Assembly (NCBI GenBank): GCA_022606425.2
Contig: JAHDVF020001336.1
Coordinates: 744,001-808,000 of the forward strand
Length of the DNA: 64,000 nt
From: Lepidostoma basale
Taxonomy: Eukaryota > Arthropoda > Insecta > Trichoptera > Lepidostomatidae
Reading direction: 5' to 3'
Under the pieces are notes generated by a model that was given only the letters and a program-made list of their open reading frames with translations, was not told the origin of the DNA and ran no database searches. Both the position numbers and the translations under genes were made by a program. Positions 42,601 through 44,399 of this stretch are shown here, piece by piece (position 1 is the stretch's first letter; the number at the start of each line of letters is the position of its first letter).

Positions 42601-43936
42601 ATCACTATGTTGGAGGCATGTTTCTTTTAATGTTTTATTTATTGTTTCAATATGTTTTCAGAATTTGTTTATAATTTGATCCCTCCCCTTATGATTTCTT
42701 TACTTTTCTGTTGTTTAGGTGTTTGGCCGCCCCCTGCATATTGCGCAAGTACTGTTCTGCTCTTTGTTTCTTTAGTTCATTCTGTTTCTAGTTTGCATTT
42801 CATGTTTTGTTTATCGCTTTATATAAAAATACAAAAATGTAGTTTACTAATGCATAGTAGAGTTTATCTTTGAATATCTGTACAATATCCATTATACAAT
42901 ATTGATTTTATTTTAAATGTATATAAAAAAAAAAAACTATTTTGTTCATTTGACGCATTCTCAATTCAAATTGATAAAAAAAAATTAAACTGGAAACAAA
43001 TGAACTTGGTACTAACACATTTTATTGTCTCTTTTATCTTTTCCAGCTTTAAGGGGAGGGATGGAGCGAACGAGGGGAGCAGCGAGGACTCCAGCTGCAG
43101 CGCTAATATAATCATTCTTCAATAAAATACCCTTGTGTGTTCAGCTTCCCAGCAAGAGTCAGGCCAAGCCCAAGTCCCGCATGGACTTCACGGAGGACCC
43201 CTTCCGGGACTACCGCTACGAGGACCCCTTCAACCTGCAGGACCCCTTCGCAGACGCCCCGGACGCTGTCCCCGTTCAAACCCCGCCCGTTCAAGATTCC
43301 TTTTCAGCTTTCAACCCGCTTCCTAAAACCGATGTAAACAAAAACGCGAGCTTCGCCGCCTTCGAAACCGACGACTTTTTCGCCACGTCGAAAACGTTCG
43401 AAAAGAACAACAATGACGCTTTCGGAGGGAGGCAGTCTGTGCCTTTGCCCGTAAATGATCCGTTCAGCAAAAGCGGACGGGTTTCGGCACCGATAGGTAA
43501 CAACAACAACCAATCGTGGACCGCTTGGGGCGGGGGTTGGAACGACAACGAAGACAACAACTGGGCCACCAACGACAGCTGGGCCAACGCATCCGCCGCG
43601 TCCAACAGCTCTAGCAACTCCAAAACCTCGGGCCAGACCACCACCTGGTCCGTCGGCAAAACCAAATCCAAACCGGAAAAAGAAAAGAAAAAAGAAAAAT
43701 CTCCGAAACCGACTAAATCTTTCACCCTGGGGAACTTGGGAAAGAGTAAGAACAAGAATAAGCTCGCTCCCCCGCAGACCTCGGTCCCCGCGGCCCCGAG
43801 TCTGTTTTCCGAGGAGCGGCAGCTGGCCTGGGCCGCGGCTGAGGGGCGGAGGCTGGAGGAGGACCGGAGGAGGAGGCGCGAAGAGGAGGACCAGGAACTG
43901 CAGATTGCCATGGCTCTCAGCATCAGAAATCAGTAG
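645..43936 (+). CDS. Eps15: Eps15 endocytic adaptor, 17 coding exons
   Basis: Joined exons: 645-671, 1101-1145, 1235-1369, 4046-4144, 6200-6337, 7725-7835, 8866-9057, 10930-11099, 11773-11935, 24177-24329, 24440-24529, 26870-27067, 29481-29648, 30568-30720, 31198-31308, 31760-31954, 43145-43936. They total 2940 nt (979 residues plus stop), with GT-AG introns and consistent phase throughout. Residues about 10-105, 120-215 and 255-350 form three EH domains with EF-hand loops such as [13 protein letters not shown] and [12 protein letters not shown]. Residues about 361-563 are a Glu/Gln/Leu-rich coiled coil. Residues 564-800 hold eleven DPF motifs, which in this family bind the AP-2 alpha ear. 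The C-terminus ([17 protein letters not shown]) is a ubiquitin-interacting motif. In this family EH domains bind NPF partners such as epsin at clathrin-coated pits, and the UIMs bind ubiquitinated cargo. The start is the first in-frame ATG before the conserved N-terminus. The large intron 9 contains an antisense gene. Confidence 0.97.
1101..1145 (+). CDS. Eps15: Eps15 exon 2
   Basis: Encodes [15 protein letters not shown], the first helix of EH domain 1. Acceptor tttgtag, donor CAG|gtgaga, phase 0 on both sides. Confidence 0.95.
1235..1369 (+). CDS. Eps15: Eps15 exon 3
   Basis: Encodes 45 residues of EH domain 1, from [10 protein letters not shown] to [10 protein letters not shown]. The second loop matches an EF-hand calcium-loop pattern. 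The donor is AAG|gtatgt, and the intron before it is only 89 nt. Confidence 0.96.
1698..2151. mobile_element. MITE with perfect 25-bp terminal inverted repeats
   Basis: The ends are CAAGAATCAATTGTATCTCA and its exact reverse complement (25 bp identical), 454 bp apart in Eps15 intron 3. No coding capacity seen. Related internal sequence (the ttggttgggttaagcgcacg block) recurs at 13725-13986 (inverted) and 17165-17420. Confidence 0.8.
2316..2762 (+). mobile_element. LINE family A 3' fragment
   Basis: Degenerate C-terminal reverse-transcriptase ORF ([20 protein letters not shown] in the first part) followed by a GTTA-repeat tail after gtgatgg. Frame-shifted, not functional. Confidence 0.8.
2763..3150. 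other. Intronic DNA without recognised features
   Basis: AT-rich part of Eps15 intron 3. No exon, repeat boundary or RNA gene recognised. Confidence 0.4.
3155..3310 (-). mobile_element. LINE family E 3' fragment
   Basis: The minus strand carries the segment encoding [18 protein letters not shown] and the following tail. It matches the + strand copy at 54165-54345. Confidence 0.6.
3550..3890 (+). mobile_element. LINE family D C-terminal fragment
   Basis: Encodes [16 protein letters not shown] and [19 protein letters not shown] sequence, a degraded match to the [14 protein letters not shown] domain of the copy at 38340-38900. Several stops. Confidence 0.6.
4046..4144 (+). CDS. Eps15: Eps15 exon 4
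   Basis: Encodes [18 protein letters not shown] and the link toward EH domain 2, 33 residues. The acceptor is tttgcag followed by six G bases, and the donor is TTG|gtaagt. Confidence 0.96.
4306..4885 (-). mobile_element. Two tandem LINE family A 3' fragments
   Basis: Two minus-strand 3' ends, starting near 4306 and 4603, each preceded on the plus strand by an AAACAAACAAACC repeat tail. Both encode pieces of the [17 protein letters not shown] domain with disruptions. Confidence 0.75.
4930..5195. repeat. Dispersed repeat with hAT-like end
   Basis: The ttttttagctcattagggaaaatc segment recurs at 9585. The stretch ggtccatggaccaaacaagt...ttcactg resembles an hAT-type terminus (reverse complement begins CAGTGAATCCCAAACTT). 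Boundaries not resolved. Confidence 0.35.
5214..5282 (+). mobile_element. Very short LINE family A 3' end
   Basis: Only the last coding residues (the cggtccatcctctctgcc block) and a GTTA tail remain, a severely 5'-truncated insertion. Confidence 0.65.
5628..5965 (-). mobile_element. LINE family A fragment
   Basis: The minus strand encodes [20 protein letters not shown] and [16 protein letters not shown]. Still open over 105 codons but lacks the catalytic RT region. Confidence 0.75.
6200..6337 (+). CDS. Eps15: Eps15 exon 5
   Basis: Encodes a proline-rich linker and the first half of EH domain 2 ([20 protein letters not shown]), 46 residues in phase 0. Acceptor cttccag, donor CAG|gtaact. Confidence 0.96.
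6375..7019 (+). mobile_element. Non-autonomous Tc1/mariner-like element
   Basis: Terminal inverted repeats (GGGTGTGGCAAAACAGACAG left; right end reads AAGGTGCGGCAAAACAGGCA on the reverse strand) with TA on both sides. The inner part encodes a helix-turn-helix remnant, [20 protein letters not shown] then [14 protein letters not shown]. The catalytic domain is missing. It lies in Eps15 intron 5. Confidence 0.75.
7025..7240 (+). mobile_element. LINE family C 3' fragment
   Basis: Encodes [20 protein letters not shown] and a C-terminus like that of the copy at 23520-24110, followed by a GAA-repeat end. Confidence 0.6.
7241..7724. other. Intronic DNA without recognised features
   Basis: Remainder of Eps15 intron 5. 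No coding or repeat structure recognised apart from AT-rich runs. Confidence 0.35.
7725..7835 (+). CDS. Eps15: Eps15 exon 6
   Basis: Encodes 37 residues of EH domain 2, including [19 protein letters not shown], which contains a canonical EF-hand loop. Donor GTG|gtaagt. Confidence 0.97.
8165..8665 (+). mobile_element. LINE family B 3' fragment
   Basis: Degenerate copy of the ORF at 60865-61420: the QVNKAS...IWKNK and [19 protein letters not shown] segments are readable but frame-shifted. Ends in an AAGAAGA-type tail. Confidence 0.7.
8866..9057 (+). CDS. Eps15: Eps15 exon 7
   Basis: Encodes the last helix of EH domain 2 ([19 protein letters not shown]) and a GC-rich Ala/Pro linker, 64 residues. 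The donor is CCC|gtaact. A jockey-like LINE 3' end begins about 20 nt downstream of the donor. Confidence 0.93.
9078..9420 (-). mobile_element. Jockey-like LINE 3' end
   Basis: The minus strand encodes [20 protein letters not shown], matching the better copy at 56668-57690, and shares its 3' UTR (tttaaggcatttattgagaa block). It starts about 20 nt past the exon 7 donor of Eps15. Confidence 0.75.
9421..9835. repeat. Dispersed repeats, hAT-like remnant plus shared block
   Basis: 9421-9690 repeats cggcacacc and ttttttttagctcat motifs and a sequence like an hAT terminus (cggagcactggttct). 9720-9830 matches the reverse complement of 47565-47690 (ggactaccagcgacatctat). Confidence 0.4.
9990..10190 (-). 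mobile_element. LINE family G fragment
   Basis: Degraded minus-strand copy of the [20 protein letters not shown] domain seen intact at 32318-32560. Confidence 0.6.
10191..10925. repeat. Region with degenerate AAGTTGCGGC motifs
   Basis: The motif aagttgcggctgtttg or a close variant recurs near 10285, 10453, 10543 and 10790, suggesting an old repeat. Otherwise AT-rich intron. Confidence 0.3.
10930..11099 (+). CDS. Eps15: Eps15 exon 8
   Basis: Encodes the first part of EH domain 3 ([20 protein letters not shown] ... LAHIW). It ends in phase 2 within the Trp codon (TG|G); the donor is ATG|gtattg. The phase is confirmed by exon 9, which starts with G and continues [10 protein letters not shown]. 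Confidence 0.95.
11217..11297 (-). mobile_element. Jockey-like LINE 3' UTR end
   Basis: Shares atgtttaaggcatctattga with the 3' ends at 56668 and 13212, so this is a 5'-truncated insertion. Confidence 0.6.
11298..11480 (-). mobile_element. LINE family A 3' end
   Basis: Begins with the plus-strand tail complement and ccatcacgccgtctctccga, then the complement of the RSQRNRR...ARCMNVEEA segment. Confidence 0.7.
11575..11735 (-). mobile_element. tRNA-derived SINE, head-truncated
   Basis: Contains the SINE body (ccattttattgtcacgtgaa and tctacaccagaccaaagaca) and tail on the minus strand but stops near the B box. It ends 38 nt before Eps15 exon 9. Confidence 0.75.
11773..11935 (+). CDS. Eps15: Eps15 exon 9
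   Basis: Completes EH domain 3: [20 protein letters not shown] then [18 protein letters not shown], the conserved segment after EH3 in this family. Donor AAG|gtaaga. The next intron is 12,241 nt and carries an antisense gene. Confidence 0.97.
11990..12215 (+). mobile_element. Jockey-like LINE fragment
   Basis: Encodes [20 protein letters not shown], matching MLGFIVRTGRVFRDPNVLRV of the copy at 56668-57690. Confidence 0.7.
12214..12300 (-). mobile_element. Short LINE family A fragment
   Basis: Contains actaactaact and the complement of the ARCMNVEEA segment (cctcaacattcatacatcgt). Confidence 0.55.
12634..12945 (-). mobile_element. LINE family A 3' fragment
   Basis: The complement of the C-terminal ORF from the stop region (ccgacacttcgtctctccga) to SLRWF-like sequence, degenerate. 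Confidence 0.7.
12973..13171 (-). CDS. FAM187-like exon 8 (last)
   Basis: Begins with C completing Ser, then [20 protein letters not shown], the single membrane helix, a basic tail ending REHKKNK, and TAA. Acceptor attttcag. Confidence 0.92.
12973..23232 (-). CDS. FAM187-like Ig/WSxWS transmembrane protein, 8 exons
   Basis: Joined minus-strand exons in transcript order: 23232-23058, 21860-21658, 20427-20239, 18142-17923, 16590-16484, 16085-15913, 14362-14201, 13171-12973; 1428 nt, 475 residues. All junctions are GT-AG and phases close. A hydrophobic N-terminus ([20 protein letters not shown]) looks like a signal peptide. First Ig fold: VLLTCKIC...LKWTY, closed by [20 protein letters not shown] follows (residues about 218-227). 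Second Ig fold: TVKIKCPG to [12 protein letters not shown]. Then comes one membrane helix ([20 protein letters not shown]) and a short basic tail. The order Ig, WSPWS-Cys, Ig, helix is that of the FAM187 family, whose function is poorly known; a cell-surface adhesion or recognition role is inference. The gene lies entirely inside Eps15 intron 9, antisense, and its introns are full of repeats. Confidence 0.88.
13212..13340 (-). mobile_element. Jockey-like LINE 3' UTR end
   Basis: Shares tttaaggcatctatttgaga and the gtaccaggaatgcat block with the copies at 9078 and 56668. Confidence 0.65.
13346..13720. mobile_element. Pogo/Tigger-like element, left part
   Basis: Begins TA|CAGTAAAACCTCGATATAACG, the typical start of Tigger-class elements, and contains ATGCCGAGGAAGAAGAAG-like N-terminal coding sequence. 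No matching right terminus was found. Confidence 0.5.
13725..13986 (-). mobile_element. Inverted partial copy of the 1698-2151 MITE
   Basis: The reverse complement shares the gacctgtcattggttgggtt and ttggaagttgtatatatgtt blocks and one terminal repeat (tctattgagatacaattgat). Confidence 0.75.
14201..14362 (-). CDS. FAM187-like exon 7
   Basis: Middle of the second Ig domain ([19 protein letters not shown] ... [14 protein letters not shown]). Acceptor gttttttag, donor AG|gtaaac. Confidence 0.9.
14691..15166 (-). mobile_element. Younger LINE family A insertion 1
   Basis: Flanked by an 11-bp duplication (14680-14690 and 15167-15177). A GTTA-type tail complement (aactaactta) follows the left duplication. 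Encodes the [12 protein letters not shown] region on the minus strand. Confidence 0.85.
15243..15782 (-). mobile_element. Younger LINE family A insertion 2
   Basis: Flanked by a 9-bp duplication (15234-15242 and 15783-15791). The minus strand encodes [20 protein letters not shown] and [20 protein letters not shown]. Confidence 0.85.
15913..16085 (-). CDS. FAM187-like exon 6
   Basis: Encodes [20 protein letters not shown] to [11 protein letters not shown], the start of the second Ig domain. Acceptor tctctttag; the donor GG|gtaaaa is in phase 2. Confidence 0.85.
16111..16368 (-). other. Unassigned 85-codon open frame in a FAM187-like intron
   Basis: The minus strand is open for 85 codons from ATG with several Cys ([20 protein letters not shown] and [15 protein letters not shown]). 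A good acceptor (acattggcag) precedes the frame's middle. It does not fit the FAM187 reading phases, since exons 5 and 6 join directly, so it may be a repeat fragment or a chance frame. Confidence 0.2.
16371..16460. mobile_element. Half of a CAGTGAAACC-type MITE
   Basis: CAGTGAAACCCCTATTTTAC followed by sequence matching the reverse complement of the right end of the element at 33337-33956. The partner terminus is absent. Confidence 0.6.
16484..16590 (-). CDS. FAM187-like exon 5
   Basis: Starts with AA completing Lys, then [20 protein letters not shown] to EIMTALCE. Acceptor cgttttag, donor GAG|gtgagt. Confidence 0.88.
16730..17125. repeat. hAT-like remnant with duplicated inner block
   Basis: The reverse complement of the right end reads CAGTGTCCCGGGGTCTATAT, hAT-like. 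Inside, ggtcgctgccgaattctact and gccgctgccgaattctttac form a diverged direct repeat. Related motifs occur at 9530-9620. Confidence 0.4.
17165..17420 (+). mobile_element. Partial copy of the 1698-2151 MITE
   Basis: Same orientation as the first copy; shares acaggacttatgacctgtca and ttgggttaagcgcacgcttt. Confidence 0.75.
17437..17655 (-). mobile_element. tRNA-derived SINE
   Basis: The minus strand carries the A box region (ttcgtggcagagtggttaga), the B box GGTTCGATTCC, the body gtcacatgaattct and the tail. It borders a LINE family A fragment. Confidence 0.85.
17656..17910 (-). mobile_element. LINE family A fragment
   Basis: The minus strand encodes [16 protein letters not shown] and [20 protein letters not shown]. 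It begins about 12 nt from the donor of FAM187-like exon 4. Confidence 0.75.
17923..18142 (-). CDS. FAM187-like exon 4
   Basis: Encodes the [20 protein letters not shown] module, 73 residues plus one base. The donor AAAA|gttaca is followed within about 12 nt by a LINE family A fragment. Confidence 0.88.
18363..18440 (-). mobile_element. Very short LINE family A 3' end
   Basis: ctaactaactaactaaccat tail complement followed by only about 50 nt of 3' sequence. Confidence 0.65.
19431..19690 (+). mobile_element. tRNA-derived SINE, best full-length copy
   Basis: The head cttcgtggtagagtggttac fits a tRNA A box, and GGTTCGATTCCCGG fits the B box 40 nt later. The body follows (gtcacactgtctttggtctg) and the copy ends in an A run of about 28. 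It sits inside a pogo-like element. Confidence 0.9.
20239..20427 (-). CDS. FAM187-like exon 3
   Basis: 63 residues in phase 0: [20 protein letters not shown], then [20 protein letters not shown], the F strand of Ig 1. Acceptor tttccag, donor CCC|gttagt. Confidence 0.9.
20489..20700. repeat. Diverged direct repeat
   Basis: ccattaaaaatatatatttctacactataaatatcaatctgt (20489) and ccattaaaaatgtgtttctacactataaacattaatctgt (20642) are about 150 nt apart, an old tandem duplication. Confidence 0.6.
20700..21410 (+). mobile_element. Internally deleted mariner-like transposon
   Basis: The N-terminal HTH part ([20 protein letters not shown] ... [14 protein letters not shown]) is joined by a deletion to the C-terminal catalytic part ([36 protein letters not shown], a D34D spacing). 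The stop is at 21311, after GDYVEK. The first catalytic Asp region is lost, so it is inactive. Confidence 0.85.
21500..21600. repeat. Repeat shared with 61820-61935
   Basis: ctcctagaagacagacgttt occurs here and at 61911, with related gggcgaaacatgtcattcca sequence upstream of each. A likely dispersed MITE end. Confidence 0.45.
21658..21860 (-). CDS. FAM187-like exon 2
   Basis: Starts with AA completing a Glu codon, then [20 protein letters not shown]. It ends with the first Ig Cys and Trp (LLTCKIC...LKWTYSK). Donor AAA|gtaatt, phase 0. Confidence 0.88.
22174..22585 (-). mobile_element. LINE family A 3' fragment
   Basis: GTTA-type tail complement, then the complement of the C-terminal ORF up to [20 protein letters not shown]. 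Disrupted. Confidence 0.8.
22675..22950 (+). mobile_element. Mariner transposase C-terminal fragment
   Basis: One frame reads [20 protein letters not shown] then [20 protein letters not shown], the region around the third catalytic Asp in mellifera-type mariners. A stop interrupts the end. Confidence 0.75.
23058..23232 (-). CDS. FAM187-like exon 1
   Basis: Start codon at 23232; encodes a signal peptide and mature start ([20 protein letters not shown]). Ends CCA G|gtaatt in phase 1. It contains an N-glycosylation sequon, HNTT. Confidence 0.85.
23520..24110 (+). mobile_element. LINE family C 3' fragment
   Basis: Encodes [38 protein letters not shown] and [20 protein letters not shown], a typical C-terminal region of an APE-type non-LTR element, with stops. 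Ends 66 nt before Eps15 exon 10. Confidence 0.75.
24177..24329 (+). CDS. Eps15: Eps15 exon 10
   Basis: Encodes 51 residues that begin the coiled coil ([20 protein letters not shown] and following). Acceptor gttccag, donor CAG|gtactg, phase 0. Confidence 0.94.
24440..24529 (+). CDS. Eps15: Eps15 exon 11
   Basis: Encodes 30 coiled-coil residues ([20 protein letters not shown] and following). The intron before it is only 110 nt, and the donor is CAG|gtcaga. Confidence 0.94.
25190..26511 (+). mobile_element. Complete mariner element
   Basis: 1322 bp with about 31-bp terminal inverted repeats (CGAGGTCTGTTCAAAAAGTA left, CGAGGTCTGTTCAAAAAATA right) differing at one base, flanked by TA at 25188-25189 and 26512-26513. 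It contains one uninterrupted transposase frame. Confidence 0.95.
25396..26457 (+). CDS. Mariner transposase, apparently intact
   Basis: 353 residues, the usual length for mariner. The N-terminal paired-type HTH region starts [20 protein letters not shown] and is followed by [20 protein letters not shown]. The catalytic triad is visible: [13 protein letters not shown], then [14 protein letters not shown], then [13 protein letters not shown], with 34 residues between the second and third Asp. It would cut and rejoin its own inverted repeats at TA sites. The frame could start at 25351, but the ATG at 25396 matches the family N-terminus. No stop or frameshift, so a young insertion; activity is not proven. 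Confidence 0.93.
   Translation: MDQRICIKFCVKNKIKCADAFRMLTVAYGEATLDQSNVYRWYKMFSEGREDMNDEERAGRPSTSTTDENIDKVKKIVLANRRITVRKVAEDLNISIGSCHSILTDDLGMSRVAAKFVPKLLNFDQKQHRVNIAQEMLDSVRDDPNVLQRVITGDESWVYGYDVETKAQSSQWKLPHEPRPKKARQVRSNVKVLLTVFFDCRGVVHHEFLPQGSTVNKEYYLQVMRNLREAIRQKRPDLWKNKNWLLHHDNAPAHTSLLVREYLAKNNTVMVPQPPYSPDLAPCDFFLFPKLKRPMKGRRYATIEEIKTASKEELNKITKNDFFKCFEDWKKRWHKCIISEGNYFEGDKIDIHE
26870..27067 (+). CDS. Eps15: Eps15 exon 12
   Basis: Encodes 66 coiled-coil residues ([20 protein letters not shown] and following). Very GC-rich compared with the surrounding DNA. Acceptor gttcag, donor CAG|gtaagg. A 250-bp MITE starts 27 nt after the donor. Confidence 0.95.
27094..27343. mobile_element. MITE with about 35-bp inverted repeats
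   Basis: gaagactacaggggaaaaac and aaggaatgtcagt recur inverted at the right end (actgacattccttgtttttc). 250 bp, no coding. It lies between Eps15 exon 12 and a piggyBac-like element. Confidence 0.8.
27348..28486 (-). mobile_element. Non-autonomous piggyBac-like element, copy 1
   Basis: TTAA on both ends, followed by the inverted repeat CCCATTGCA. The minus strand near 28224 encodes [20 protein letters not shown], an N-terminal piece resembling a piggyBac transposase, with the catalytic core missing. A LINE A copy (27443-27921) is nested inside. Confidence 0.8.
27443..27921 (+). mobile_element. LINE family A insertion in piggyBac copy 1
   Basis: Bounded by TTAAGAC duplications. Open frame of 150 or more codons from [20 protein letters not shown] to YPSGETA with stop, then a GTTA-type tail. 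One of the best preserved family A C-terminal domains. Confidence 0.85.
28589..29075 (-). mobile_element. LINE family A fragment
   Basis: Complement of the region from the 3' coding end to [13 protein letters not shown] sequence, frame-shifted. Confidence 0.75.
29076..29460. other. Intronic AT-rich DNA
   Basis: Eps15 intron 12, A-rich runs only. A short block near 29370 may be a LINE remnant, but no clear frame is present. Confidence 0.3.
29481..29648 (+). CDS. Eps15: Eps15 exon 13
   Basis: Encodes the end of the coiled coil ([20 protein letters not shown]) and a GC-rich Leu/Gln/Pro linker, 56 residues. Acceptor cggcag, donor GAG|gtgaga. Confidence 0.93.
29820..30480 (-). mobile_element. 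Jockey-like LINE interrupted by LINE family C end
   Basis: 29840-29905 and 30255-30450 match the minus-strand jockey-like ORF (TNLPLVTPV and [18 protein letters not shown] regions). The part from about 29919 carries the family C 3' end ([15 protein letters not shown]). Confidence 0.65.
30568..30720 (+). CDS. Eps15: Eps15 exon 14
   Basis: Encodes 51 residues with the first three DPF motifs ([13 protein letters not shown] and NDPFAANFP), predicted AP-2 alpha-ear ligands. Donor AGT|gtaagt. Confidence 0.95.
30820..31110 (-). mobile_element. Mariner transposase C-terminal fragment
   Basis: The minus strand reads [13 protein letters not shown]...[20 protein letters not shown], typical of the region after the third catalytic residue of mariner transposases. 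Includes a stop; in Eps15 intron 14. Confidence 0.7.
31198..31308 (+). CDS. Eps15: Eps15 exon 15
   Basis: Encodes 37 residues with two DPF motifs ([10 protein letters not shown] and [10 protein letters not shown]). Acceptor tttcag, donor GAC|gtaagt. Confidence 0.95.
31393..31722 (-). mobile_element. LINE family A fragment
   Basis: Heavily deleted minus-strand copy; [20 protein letters not shown] is still readable. It ends about 40 nt before Eps15 exon 16. Confidence 0.7.
31760..31954 (+). CDS. Eps15: Eps15 exon 16
   Basis: Encodes 65 residues: [13 protein letters not shown] (two DPF), then a Pro-rich stretch ([15 protein letters not shown]) suited to SH3 binding, then [12 protein letters not shown]. 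Donor AAG|gtaagc. The following intron is 11,190 nt. Confidence 0.95.
32318..32560 (-). mobile_element. LINE family G C-terminal fragment
   Basis: The minus strand has an open frame: [56 protein letters not shown]. Typical end of an RTE-like ORF. Confidence 0.8.
32668..32795 (+). mobile_element. tRNA-derived SINE, 3' truncated
   Basis: Head gacagagtggctagagcttt, B box GGTTCAATTATC (weakened), then gtgattgtcacactgtcttt. Stops within the body. Confidence 0.75.
33022..33215. mobile_element. 194-bp MITE flanked by TA
   Basis: CATTCGAACTCGGTTATTAC and reversed right end CAGCCGAACTCGGCGATTAC, with TA duplicated at each side. No coding. Confidence 0.75.
33337..33956. mobile_element. 620-bp pogo-type MITE flanked by TA
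   Basis: Left CAGTGAAATCCGGATTATAC, right end reversed CAGTGAAACCCCTATTTTAC, with TA at both sides. No transposase fragment recognised. Confidence 0.75.
34064..34300 (-). mobile_element. tRNA-derived SINE, head-to-head pair, left member
   Basis: Minus-strand SINE with T-run tail complement at its left end and the head at the right (ctctaactattctgccactg). It joins the next SINE head to head. Confidence 0.8.
34301..34505 (+). mobile_element. tRNA-derived SINE, head-to-head pair, right member
   Basis: Head gacgtggcagattggcaagt, B box GGTTCAATTCCCGG, body and A-rich tail. An inner deletion in the body is visible. Confidence 0.8.
34506..35050. other. Intronic DNA without recognised features
   Basis: Part of Eps15 intron 16. 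AT-rich; nothing assigned. Confidence 0.35.
35054..35420 (-). mobile_element. LINE family A fragment
   Basis: Minus-strand C-terminal ORF with [20 protein letters not shown] and tail complement, then a gapped continuation toward the 5' side. Confidence 0.8.
35871..37066 (-). mobile_element. Non-autonomous piggyBac-like element, copy 2
   Basis: Starts TTAACCCATTGCACCAC like copy 1 and is collinear with it. The right terminus is lost. The minus strand encodes [20 protein letters not shown] and [20 protein letters not shown], an acidic N-terminal transposase piece of 74 residues. A LINE A copy is nested near the left end. Confidence 0.8.
35915..36504 (+). mobile_element. LINE family A insertion in piggyBac copy 2
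   Basis: Flanked by an exact 13-bp duplication (taatttgttcata at 35902-35914 and 36505-36517). A 175-codon frame runs from [20 protein letters not shown] to [11 protein letters not shown]. The usual 3' tail is missing; the copy stops inside the last coding block. Confidence 0.88.
37212..37484. mobile_element. 273-bp pogo-type MITE
   Basis: CAGTAGAACGTTGTTTATCC left, right end reversed CAGAAGAACGTCGTTTATCC, TA at both sides. Relatives at 54342-54515 and 63693-63820. Confidence 0.8.
37485..38040. other. Intronic DNA without recognised features
   Basis: AT-rich; contains a short acacacac run near 37850. No gene or repeat boundary seen. Confidence 0.35.
38041..38165 (-). repeat. LINE family D 3' UTR copy
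   Basis: ggacgcagcggtgctctttt and cgtgcgggacttatgttaac match the 3' region at 38340-38490 and 52860-53005. Confidence 0.6.
38340..38900 (-). mobile_element. LINE family D 3' part
   Basis: The minus strand encodes [30 protein letters not shown] and [16 protein letters not shown], then a frame-shifted C-terminus ([20 protein letters not shown]) and the 3' UTR. Confidence 0.8.
38901..39330 (-). mobile_element. LINE family E C-terminal part
   Basis: The minus-strand frame reads [40 protein letters not shown] and [20 protein letters not shown], a well-known C-terminal layout of RTE-like elements. It adjoins family D. Confidence 0.8.
39331..39900. other. Intronic DNA without recognised features
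   Basis: AT-rich part of Eps15 intron 16 with no assignable element. Confidence 0.35.
39905..40060 (+). mobile_element. Possible second SINE family
   Basis: tagaacgtttggctcctaat, then cttgggttcaagtctg (a B-box-like GGTTCAAGTCT), then an end ttgtaaaataaattctaata that recurs at 54668. Likely tRNA-derived but diverged. Confidence 0.5.
40455..40620. repeat. Diverged tandem duplication
   Basis: gacaaatacttactcgctgttttgaacgtattata and gacaaatattaatacgtactcgttgtcttgaacgt lie about 92 nt apart. A GC-rich hairpin (gtctcgccccgcc / ggcggagcgagac) follows at 40635-40667. Confidence 0.5.
40668..41290. other. Intronic DNA without recognised features
   Basis: No exon or repeat identified. Confidence 0.3.
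41297..41530 (+). mobile_element. tRNA-derived SINE, TAA-tail subtype
   Basis: B box GGTTCGATTCCCGG, the shared body, then a different 3' part (catcgatttgtctcatgctg ... gcgattcaacaaaa) and an (ATA)n tail. Same 3' part as the copy at 63820-64000. Confidence 0.85.
42040..42460 (-). mobile_element. LINE family H C-terminal fragment
   Basis: The minus strand reads [34 protein letters not shown] and VTLKWQWAD, then [10 protein letters not shown], a typical RTE C-terminus, with stops. Confidence 0.7.
42461..43040. other. Intronic DNA without recognised features
   Basis: AT-rich end of Eps15 intron 16, just before the candidate alternative exon. Confidence 0.3.
43047..43126 (+). other. Candidate alternative 3' terminal exon of Eps15
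   Basis: A good acceptor (ttatcttttccag) ends at 43046. Read in the phase left by exon 16, the sequence gives CTT TAA, one codon then a stop. An AATAAA at 43121-43126 follows, with a GT-rich run after it. Use of this exon would remove the 263-residue tail, including four DPF motifs and the UIM region. This is an inference; no transcript was seen. Confidence 0.3.
43145..43936 (+). CDS. Eps15: Eps15 exon 17, last coding exon
   Basis: Encodes 263 residues and the TAG stop. It carries four DPF motifs ([19 protein letters not shown] and NDPFSK), Asn/Ser/Trp-rich sequence, a Lys-rich block ([14 protein letters not shown]) and a C-terminal pair of UIM-like helices: [17 protein letters not shown], which is degenerate, and [17 protein letters not shown], which fits well. 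The acceptor is tgtgttcag. An upstream ATG at 43133 is in frame but lies within the intron. Confidence 0.96.
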   Translation, partial: LPSKSQAKPKSRMDFTEDPFRDYRYEDPFNLQDPFADAPDAVPVQTPPVQDSFSAFNPLPKTDVNKNASFAAFETDDFFATSKTFEKNNNDAFGGRQSVPLPVNDPFSKSGRVSAPIGNNNNQSWTAWGGGWNDNEDNNWATNDSWANASAASNSSSNSKTSGQTTTWSVGKTKSKPEKEKKKEKSPKPTKSFTLGNLGKSKNKNKLAPPQTSVPAAPSLFSEERQLAWAAAEGRRLEEDRRRRREEEDQELQIAMALSIRNQ

Positions 43937-44287
43937 ATTCTAGTGTACACCACATAATGTTATTTTCATTAGTTTTGCTAAGATCTTATACCGAGGTACA
44001 AGCAACTATAAATTATAAGAACATAACTCTGTAAACACAGTGTTTTGTTAATTATTACCCTTAAAACATTGTCTGTGTGTAGATTTGTGCGCATATAAAC
44101 ACGCATAAATCGAAATTGAAACACAACTCCAAATTGAAATATATACACTAAAACAAAGATGGCAGTACATAAATGTCGTTTATACCCTTCCCACAGACAT
44201 TGTGTTAAGAGATGGTACAGCAAATGTATATTTGCAATCAAATTATGTATAAGGTTTTTCATTAAGAGCGCTCAAACTTTGAAATGA

Positions 44288-44293
44288 AATAAA
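44288..44293 (+). terminator. Candidate poly(A) signal AATAAA
   Basis: First AATAAA after the Eps15 stop, 352 nt downstream. Confidence 0.35.
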
Positions 44294-44399
44294 ACAACCT
44301 GTCTAAGTGATGTGGCCCCATTTTCTTTTTAATTTTAAAGGACATTCATTGACATTATGTATGGAAATTTCGGCCAAATGGTCACTGTAGCTTCGCTGC

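Noticed and set aside
43133..43144. Start codon at 43133 as the start of a separate gene
   Set aside because: These codons are intron sequence; the ttgtgtgttcag acceptor and the phase from exon 16 show this is the last Eps15 exon.
43291..43923. 210-codon minus-strand frame over the last Eps15 exon
   Set aside because: Shadow of the conserved plus-strand exon; low-complexity Leu/Ser-rich translation with no domain.
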